Source: Acidimicrobiia bacterium
Lineage (GTDB): Bacteria > Actinomycetota > Acidimicrobiia > Spongiisociales > UBA5794
Assembly: GCA_030598905.1 (NCBI GenBank)
Contig: JAUVPA010000125.1
Coordinates: 1-5,478 of the forward strand
Length of the DNA stretch: 5,478 nucleotides
Reading direction: 5' to 3'
Shown: positions 1 to 4,035 of the stretch, piece after piece
Numbering within the stretch: the first letter of the stretch is position 1
How the letters are laid out: each line of letters opens with the position of its first letter
Notes under the pieces: generated by a model
What the model was told of the DNA's origin: nothing
What the model saw: the letters and a program-made list of their open reading frames with translations, nothing else
Database searches by the model: none
Made by a program: the position numbers and the translations under genes

Positions 1-411
1 GCCGAGTGCATTACGCAGATCCCATTCGTGCTGGGTGCCGTCGTTGAGCACGGCATTAGGCATCCATGCCCGCGGAACTGCACCCGGCGCGGTCAGCACT
101 GCGTCGGAAACATCCCAGTCACCGGGGTCGTCGAGGATGACGCCTAGAGGGTCGAGCAGACTGGTCCATTCATCCGTCACCACCGACAGGGAGGAACCAG
201 CCCGGGAGTCGACCTGGGCAGCGGTCCACGAGTCCGTTCCCCAATCATTCACATTGCCGGACACCACATCGGCAGCGACACCCGTGACGTGTCGCACCAC
301 GTCGATCACCGACCAGGCGGGACAGGCGGCAACTCGTGGGCCGGGCTCCACGACCCCCGAAGTGATGTCGACGATCCGCAATTGTGCGGCGCGGTAGGCA
401 GCAGCGATCAA
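1..411 (-). CDS. Mycothiol-dependent maleylpyruvate isomerase / DinB-like family protein (partial, C-terminus beyond left edge)
   Basis: The minus strand stays open for 137 codons from a TTG at 411-409 to the left edge without a stop, so the gene is cut by the window. The product resembles the maleylpyruvate isomerase N-terminal (DinB-like four-helix) family, which is typical of actinobacteria and uses a metal and often mycothiol. Family hallmarks seen are the motif ACPAWSV (residues 29-35), a helix containing DVVRHVTG with His41, and DGTQHEWDLRNALG near residues 124-137. His41, Asp124 and His128 fit the His / (Glu or Asp)-x3-His metal site of the family; that assignment is inferred. The TTG start is chosen because GGAGG lies 7 nt upstream and because TTGA overlaps the sucD stop by 4 nt, indicating translational coupling. 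The true substrate is unknown: many members are not maleylpyruvate isomerases, and a generic DinB-like thiol transferase is equally possible. Confidence 0.8.
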   Translation of the reverse strand, partial: MIAAAYRAAQLRIVDITSGVVEPGPRVAACPAWSVIDVVRHVTGVAADVVSGNVNDWGTDSWTAAQVDSRAGSSLSVVTDEWTSLLDPLGVILDDPGDWDVSDAVLTAPGAVPRAWMPNAVLNDGTQHEWDLRNALG

Positions 412-1331
412 CCAAGTGCCTCCAGCATCGCCGAACCCATGTCTGTTGGTGTCGGAGCCATCACAACGCCGGCTCCGGTCAGGGCCTCGATCTTGGCTTC
501 AGCTGTGCCCTTTCCGCCGGAAATGATGGCCCCCGCATGCCCCATCCGTTTACCGGGAGGTGCCGTCGTGCCGGCGATGAATCCGGCAACCGGCTTGGTC
601 ATGTTCGCCGCGATCCACTCGGCAGCATCTTCTTCGGCAGTGCCGCCGATCTCCCCGATCATGATCACGCCCTCCGTCGCCGGATCATCGTTGAACAGAG
701 TCAGGCAGTCGACGAAATCGGTCCCGTTGACAGGATCACCGCCGATGCCGATCGCTGTCGTCTGGCCGAGACCGACCTGGGTGAGTTGGTGCACCGCCTC
801 GTAGGTGAGAGTCCCGGAGCGGCTGACAACGCCGATTCGTCCGGAATCGTGGATGTAGCCGGGCATGATGCCGATCTTGCAGTCTTGGGGTGTGATCACA
901 CCCGGACAGTTCGGCCCGACGAGACGTGTCGGCTTGTCTTCGAGGAACCGATTGGCTTTCACCATGTCGGTGACCGGTATGCCTTCCGTAATGCACACAA
1001 CGAGGGGAACATGCGCCGCGCCAGCCTCCATGATGGCGTCCGCTGCAAACGGTGGTGGAACGTATACGACAGATGCGTCGGCTCCCGTCTCGGCGACCGC
1101 TTGCTCGACCGAGCGGAAGATCGGCACGTTCACGTCGTACGTGTCGGCGCGCCCTACAACGCCGGAGTGGTCAGTCTCGCCGGTGAAGGTCTCCGTTTGG
1201 CCGGCTCGAGAAGGGTGCACGGCCCCGACCATGTTGGTGCCGTAGGCGATCGCCATGTCCGTATGAAAGCGGCCGGTCTTTCCCATACCCTGGACGAGTA
1301 CTTTGGTCGTCGCGTCCACGAGCACGCTCAC
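408..1331 (-). CDS. sucD: Succinyl-CoA synthetase (ADP- or GDP-forming) alpha subunit
   Basis: With SucC it interconverts succinyl-CoA plus ADP or GDP and phosphate with succinate, CoA and ATP or GTP in the cytoplasmic TCA cycle. The alpha subunit binds CoA and carries the phosphohistidine. The 307-aa product has an N-terminal CoA-binding Rossmann segment (VLVQGMGKTGRFH, residues 11-23), GPNCPGVITP (139-148), VVSRSGTLTYEAV (168-180), GIGGDPV (195-201), IGEIGG (225-230) and the active-site stretch GHAGAIISGGKGTA, in which His265 is the expected phosphorylated histidine. It is longer than the E. coli protein (289 aa), mainly through about 19 extra residues between residues 45 and 68. The CoA-binding glycine loop is one residue shorter than the common QGxTGxxG form. 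The GTG start overlaps the sucC stop (GTGA, 4 nt), with GGAG 8 nt upstream. No nucleotide specificity can be read from this subunit. Confidence 0.97.
   Translation of the reverse strand: MSVLVDATTKVLVQGMGKTGRFHTDMAIAYGTNMVGAVHPSRAGQTETFTGETDHSGVVGRADTYDVNVPIFRSVEQAVAETGADASVVYVPPPFAADAIMEAGAAHVPLVVCITEGIPVTDMVKANRFLEDKPTRLVGPNCPGVITPQDCKIGIMPGYIHDSGRIGVVSRSGTLTYEAVHQLTQVGLGQTTAIGIGGDPVNGTDFVDCLTLFNDDPATEGVIMIGEIGGTAEEDAAEWIAANMTKPVAGFIAGTTAPPGKRMGHAGAIISGGKGTAEAKIEALTGAGVVMAPTPTDMGSAMLEALG
419..423 (-). promoter_or_regulatory. Ribosome binding site of the maleylpyruvate isomerase-like gene
   Basis: GGAGG on the minus strand, 7 nt before the TTG at 411, within the last codons of sucD. It is the main support for this TTG start. 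Confidence 0.75.
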
Positions 1332-2551
1332 CGGCTCAGCTCCAGGATCTTCCGCGCACCGTCCTTCATATCGGTGGCCGAAACCAGGTCGAGGCCCGAC
1401 TCGTCGAGGATCTGCCTACCCAATTCCACGTTTGTGCCCTCCAGTCGCACGACCAGCGGGACCTCGAGACCCACGTCCTTGACGGCTTCGACCACTCCGT
1501 TGGCGATCGTGTCACAGCGCATGATCCCGCCGAAGATGTTCACGAAGATCCCCTTCACGTTGGGATCCCCGGTGATGATCTTGAACGCCATAGCGATCTG
1601 TTCTTGATCGGCTCCGCCCCCGACGTCAAGGAAGTTGGCCGGTTCTCCCCCGACATACTTGATGATGTCCATCGTTGCCATGGCGAGACCGGCACCGTTC
1701 ACCATGCAGCCGATGTCGCCGTCGAGCTTGATGAAGCTCAAACCGTGCTCCCCAGCTTCGAGTTCAGCGGCATCTTCTTCTGTTACGTCGCGCAGCTCTG
1801 CGACGTCCGGGTGTCGGTAGAGGGCGTTCGCCTCGAAGCTCACCTTGCCGTCGAGCGCCATGACCCGACCGTCTTTGGTCACAACGAGAGGGTTGATCTC
1901 CACCAGGTCGGTGTCGAGTTCCATCGCAGCGGCACTCAGAGCTTTCATGAAGCGGGCCCCGTAGCGGGCGGCATCGCCCTCCAATCCGAGGCCGGCCGCG
2001 ATGTCGTTGGCCTGAAAGTCGAGGAGACCGAACGCCGGATCGATCTCCTCGCGCAGGATCTTGTCCGGTGTTTCTTCGGCGACGACCTCGATCTCGGTGC
2101 CACCCTCCGTCGAGGCCATGACGATGTTGCGGCTGGTCGCGCGGTCGAGAAGCACCGAGAGGTAGAGCTCGCGGTCGATGTCGATCCCCTGTTCGATGTA
2201 CAGCCTGCTGACCTGCTTGCCTCCCGGGCCGGTCTGAATGGTCACCAGGGTGGATCCGAGCATCTGTGATGCCAGGTTGCGGACGGCTCCTTCTGCCGCT
2301 TCGATTCCGCCTTCGATGCCGGCGGTGATCACGTTCACCCCGCGGACATCGGGATGCTCGATGAACCGTCCCTTGCCCCGCCCCCCGGCGTGGATCTGTG
2401 ACTTGACGACAACAACCGGGTTTCCCGATTCCTCCACCAGCGGCCGAACCGCGGCCACGGCCTCATCCACCGTCGTCGCGACGCGGCCGAGCGGAACGGG
2501 TAGCCCCCGGGCGGCCATCAGCGCCTTTGCCTGGTACTCATGGACCTTCAA
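1328..2551 (-). CDS. sucC: Succinyl-CoA synthetase beta subunit (ATP-grasp)
   Basis: Nucleotide- and succinate-binding partner of SucD. The 407-aa product begins MKVHEYQAKALM and shows the ATP-grasp fold: Lys50 followed by HAGGRGKG (54-61), LVEINPL (216-222) and LDGKVSFEANALYRH (233-247). Asn220 and Asp234 have the spacing of the Mg-nucleotide ligands of the E. coli enzyme. The C-terminal ligase domain has GCMVNGAGLAMATMD (281-295), FLDVGGGA (307-314) and VNIFGGIMRCD (337-347). It is slightly longer than E. coli SucC (388 aa). The start is TTG, chosen because the protein begins at the conserved family N-terminus and AGGAGG sits 6 nt upstream. It overlaps the end of the cobalamin-binding gene by 14 nt and the start of sucD by 4 nt, so all are probably on one transcript. 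ATP versus GTP preference is undetermined. Confidence 0.97.
   Translation of the reverse strand: MKVHEYQAKALMAARGLPVPLGRVATTVDEAVAAVRPLVEESGNPVVVVKSQIHAGGRGKGRFIEHPDVRGVNVITAGIEGGIEAAEGAVRNLASQMLGSTLVTIQTGPGGKQVSRLYIEQGIDIDRELYLSVLLDRATSRNIVMASTEGGTEIEVVAEETPDKILREEIDPAFGLLDFQANDIAAGLGLEGDAARYGARFMKALSAAAMELDTDLVEINPLVVTKDGRVMALDGKVSFEANALYRHPDVAELRDVTEEDAAELEAGEHGLSFIKLDGDIGCMVNGAGLAMATMDIIKYVGGEPANFLDVGGGADQEQIAMAFKIITGDPNVKGIFVNIFGGIMRCDTIANGVVEAVKDVGLEVPLVVRLEGTNVELGRQILDESGLDLVSATDMKDGARKILELSR
1340..1343 (-). promoter_or_regulatory. Ribosome binding site of sucD
   Basis: GGAG on the minus strand, 8 nt before the GTG at 1331, inside the last codons of sucC. Together with the GTGA overlap it supports translational coupling of the two synthetase subunits. 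Confidence 0.65.
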
Positions 2552-2960
2552 CGGGTTCCTCCTGGGTGGTATCTGCCTTCAGATGATCCTTGACCCATTG
2601 TTCGATCTCGTCGAGATGGGTCCCCGGTCCGAACACGGCAGAAACGCCTGCTGCTTCGAGGGCGGGAATGTCTTCTTCCGGGATGATGCCTCCGCCGAAG
2701 ACGACGATGTCGGAGGCATCTCTGGCCTCGAGGGCAGAGATGACCCTCGGGAAAAGGGTGAGGTGAGCGCCCGAAAGAGTGGACAAACCCACCCCGTGAA
2801 CGTCCTCGTCAATGGCCGCTTGCGCGATCTGGTCCGGGGTCTGATGCAGGCCGGTATAGATGACCTCGCAGCCAGCGTCGCGCAACGCCCGAGCCACCAC
2901 CTTGGCTCCCCGATCGTGTCCGTCGAGGCCCGGCTTGGCGATGAGGATCCGGATCGGCAT
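2538..2960 (-). CDS. Stand-alone cobalamin (B12)-binding small subunit of an acyl-CoA mutase
   Basis: This 140-aa protein is a complete B12-binding domain of the methylmalonyl-CoA mutase family without the catalytic TIM barrel. It would bind adenosylcobalamin base-off and pair with a separate large subunit to isomerise methylmalonyl-CoA to succinyl-CoA, or isobutyryl- or 2-hydroxyisobutyryl-CoA to straight-chain acyl-CoA. Visible are RILIAKPGLDGHDRGAK (residues 4-20) with the DxHxxG signature and His15 as the expected cobalt ligand, EVIYTGLHQTPDQI (32-45), the SxL element GLSTLSGAH (58-66) and VVFGGGIIPEED (86-97). The ATG at 2960 is chosen because the family conservation begins there; the frame continues upstream without conserved sequence. 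No Shine-Dalgarno is visible, and a 6-bp stem abuts the start codon. It overlaps sucC, whose substrate would be the mutase product if this is an MCM subunit. As I recall IcmB sequences, the resemblance to them is also strong, so the substrate is left open. Confidence 0.93.
   Translation of the reverse strand: MPIRILIAKPGLDGHDRGAKVVARALRDAGCEVIYTGLHQTPDQIAQAAIDEDVHGVGLSTLSGAHLTLFPRVISALEARDASDIVVFGGGIIPEEDIPALEAAGVSAVFGPGTHLDEIEQWVKDHLKADTTQEEPVEGP
2558..2563 (-). promoter_or_regulatory. Ribosome binding site of sucC
   Basis: AGGAGG on the minus strand with a 6-nt spacer to the TTG start at 2551. It lies inside the 3' end of the cobalamin-binding gene and decides the non-ATG start. Confidence 0.85.
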
Positions 2961-2979
2961 GGCCGGGAGGCTACCGGCC
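2961..2979 (-). repeat. Short inverted repeat directly abutting the mutase-subunit start codon
   Basis: GGCCGG (2961-2966) and CCGGCC (2974-2979) can form a GC-only 6-bp stem with a 7-nt loop in the minus-strand mRNA, ending at the base before the ATG at 2960. This position is where a Shine-Dalgarno sequence would normally lie, and none is seen. It could limit initiation, or the stem may be chance in GC-rich DNA. Confidence 0.5.
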
Positions 2980-3003
2980 CTCGTGTTCCCCGTGTCTCCC
3001 GCG

Positions 3004-3048
3004 TCTTGCGTACCGCCGTCCCAAATACCGGCCTGCGGTACGCAAGAC
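3004..3048. repeat. 45-bp repeat, copy 1, with perfect 14-bp inverted arms (divergent intergenic region)
   Basis: This copy matches copy 2 at 3983-4027 in 39 of 45 ungapped positions, in the same orientation. Starting one base earlier, arms GTCTTGCGTACCGC (3003-3016) and GCGGTACGCAAGAC (3035-3048) are exact reverse complements around an 18-nt centre that includes CCCAAATA. It lies 42 nt from the mutase-subunit start and 44 nt before the DUF559 start, between divergent genes, so a terminator role is unlikely. It could be a dispersed palindromic repeat, the edge of a mobile cassette, or an operator for the AbiEi-like winged-helix protein, whose relatives bind inverted repeats upstream of their own genes. 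The repeat itself is directly visible; the roles are inferred. Confidence 0.9.
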
Positions 3049-3092
3049 TTGAAGGGGTTCCAACTGAGTCGTTGAAGTGGCACCGTCGTTCC

Positions 3093-4007
3093 ATGGATCA
3101 TCGGGATCGACGGCTGGCGGCCGTCGCTGCTGAGCAATACTCGACGTTCACCATGGACCAGGCCATGGCCAGCGGGTTTGCTCGTACCACGGTGCACAAC
3201 CGCGTAGAACGAGGTCTGTACGCGCGTGTCCACCGTGACGTGTTCGCTGTCGCCGGCTCCGCGCCGAGTTGGAATCGCGACGTGATAGCGGCCGTACTGT
3301 CTATCAGCCATCTTGCAGCTGCCTCTCACCAGACCGCGGCCTACCTCTGGAGCATGACCAGCCGCAAGGGCAAATCGATCGAAGCTATCACCACTCGATG
3401 GGACCGAGTCCATCGCGAGTTCGTCATCCACGAGTCGAAGGACCTGATCGCCGCCGACGTACACACCATGAATGGGATCCCGGTGACATCCCCGCCGCGC
3501 ACAATCGTCGATCTGTGTGCCAGCGCACCTCGCTGGCTGGCCGCTTCGTGCTTCGATACGGCGCTGAGGAAGCAGATTCTCGATGTGGGCGACGTCGATC
3601 GGTTTGTCGGCCGCGTTGCGAAGCCGGGACGGACCGGGGTGCGACTTGCTCGCGAGCTGGTTCAGGAGCGGCTGCGCTGGGATTCCGTCACCGAAAGCGA
3701 ACTCGAGGACCGGTTCCGCCACGTCGTAGAGCGGTCGGGCCTCCCGCTACCGGAACCGCAGTACGTGCTCCGAGACCTCAACGGGGAGTTCGTGTGCAGG
3801 GCCGACTTCGCCTACCCGGAGCGCCGCGTCCTGATCGAGCTCGACAGCGAGGCATTCCACATGGACCGAGAGTCGTTTCGGGGCGATCGAAGGAAGCAGA
3901 ACCGGGCGCTGGCCTTGGGATGGCACACTCTCCGCTTCACCTGGCACGATCTGACGACCGACCCGGGCGGCGTTCTCTCCACTCTTGCGTACGCCAGACC
4001 CAAATAG
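3093..4007 (+). CDS. AbiEi-like winged-helix protein with C-terminal DUF559 (Vsr/PD-(D/E)xK-like) nuclease domain
   Basis: This 304-aa protein is transcribed against all its neighbours. Residues about 6-50 form a winged-helix segment like the N-terminal domain of AbiEi, the antitoxin/transcriptional repressor of type IV toxin-antitoxin systems. The middle contains IPVTSPPRTIVDLCASAP (129-146), typical of this actinobacterial family. Residues about 200-290 match DUF559, related to Vsr-type endonucleases: Asp238 in RADFAYP, Glu249 and Asp251 in IELDSEAFH, His256, and DRRKQNRALALGWHTLRFTW (265-284). The usual DG after the core Glu is DS here. No AbiEii-type toxin gene is adjacent, so toxin-antitoxin function is not supported; a nuclease or selfish-element role is possible but unproven. 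The ATG at 3093 has no good Shine-Dalgarno; an in-frame TTG at 3072 would add seven residues. The gene lies between two related 45-bp repeats, and its last seven codons and stop lie inside the second. Confidence 0.85.
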   Translation: MDHRDRRLAAVAAEQYSTFTMDQAMASGFARTTVHNRVERGLYARVHRDVFAVAGSAPSWNRDVIAAVLSISHLAAASHQTAAYLWSMTSRKGKSIEAITTRWDRVHREFVIHESKDLIAADVHTMNGIPVTSPPRTIVDLCASAPRWLAASCFDTALRKQILDVGDVDRFVGRVAKPGRTGVRLARELVQERLRWDSVTESELEDRFRHVVERSGLPLPEPQYVLRDLNGEFVCRADFAYPERRVLIELDSEAFHMDRESFRGDRRKQNRALALGWHTLRFTWHDLTTDPGGVLSTLAYARPK

Positions 4008-4027
4008 CGGCCTGCGGTACGCCAGAC
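3983..4027. repeat. 45-bp repeat, copy 2, spanning the DUF559 stop codon
   Basis: Direct copy of the repeat at 3004-3048, 979 bp downstream, with six substitutions and no gaps. It encodes the C-terminal residues LAYARPK and the TAG stop (4005-4007) of the DUF559 gene, then fills most of the 28-nt gap to the helicase stop. Here the long inverted arms are imperfect. The left half has become an approximate 16-bp palindrome (3983-3998, one mismatched pair), and GTACGCCAGAC occurs twice (3989-3999 and 4017-4027). No T-rich tract follows on either strand, so it is not a convincing intrinsic terminator. Confidence 0.88.
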
Positions 4028-4035
4028 GCGTGCTT

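Noticed and set aside
384..1607. Long open frame of 407 codons on the plus strand opposite sucD and the end of sucC
   Set aside because: It lies antisense to well-conserved genes, its predicted protein is rich in Arg, His and Asp with no recognisable family, and GC-rich codon structure readily produces such frames.
2982..3010. Degenerate tandem repeat of CGTGTxCCC-like units next to repeat copy 1
   Set aside because: There are only two fair units and a poor third; it is short enough to be chance in GC-rich leader sequence.
2238..3092. Upstream extension of the DUF559 frame to 589 codons
   Set aside because: The extension runs antisense through sucC and the mutase subunit. Family similarity starts only after 3093.
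2961..3092. Sigma-70-like promoters in the divergent intergenic region
   Set aside because: No pair of -35 and -10 boxes with acceptable spacing and match was found on either strand, so none is called.
2961..3722. Upstream extension of the cobalamin-binding gene to 394 codons
   Set aside because: The extra sequence is antisense to the DUF559 gene, shows no family similarity, and B12-domain conservation begins right after the ATG at 2960.
3093..4007. Complete type IV toxin-antitoxin system (AbiEi/AbiEii)
   Set aside because: Only the AbiEi-like N-terminal domain is present; no nucleotidyltransferase toxin gene lies next to it, and the C-terminus is DUF559.
3983..4035. Intrinsic bidirectional terminator between the DUF559 gene and pcrA
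   Set aside because: The stem is imperfect and overlaps coding sequence, and no T-rich tract follows on either strand.
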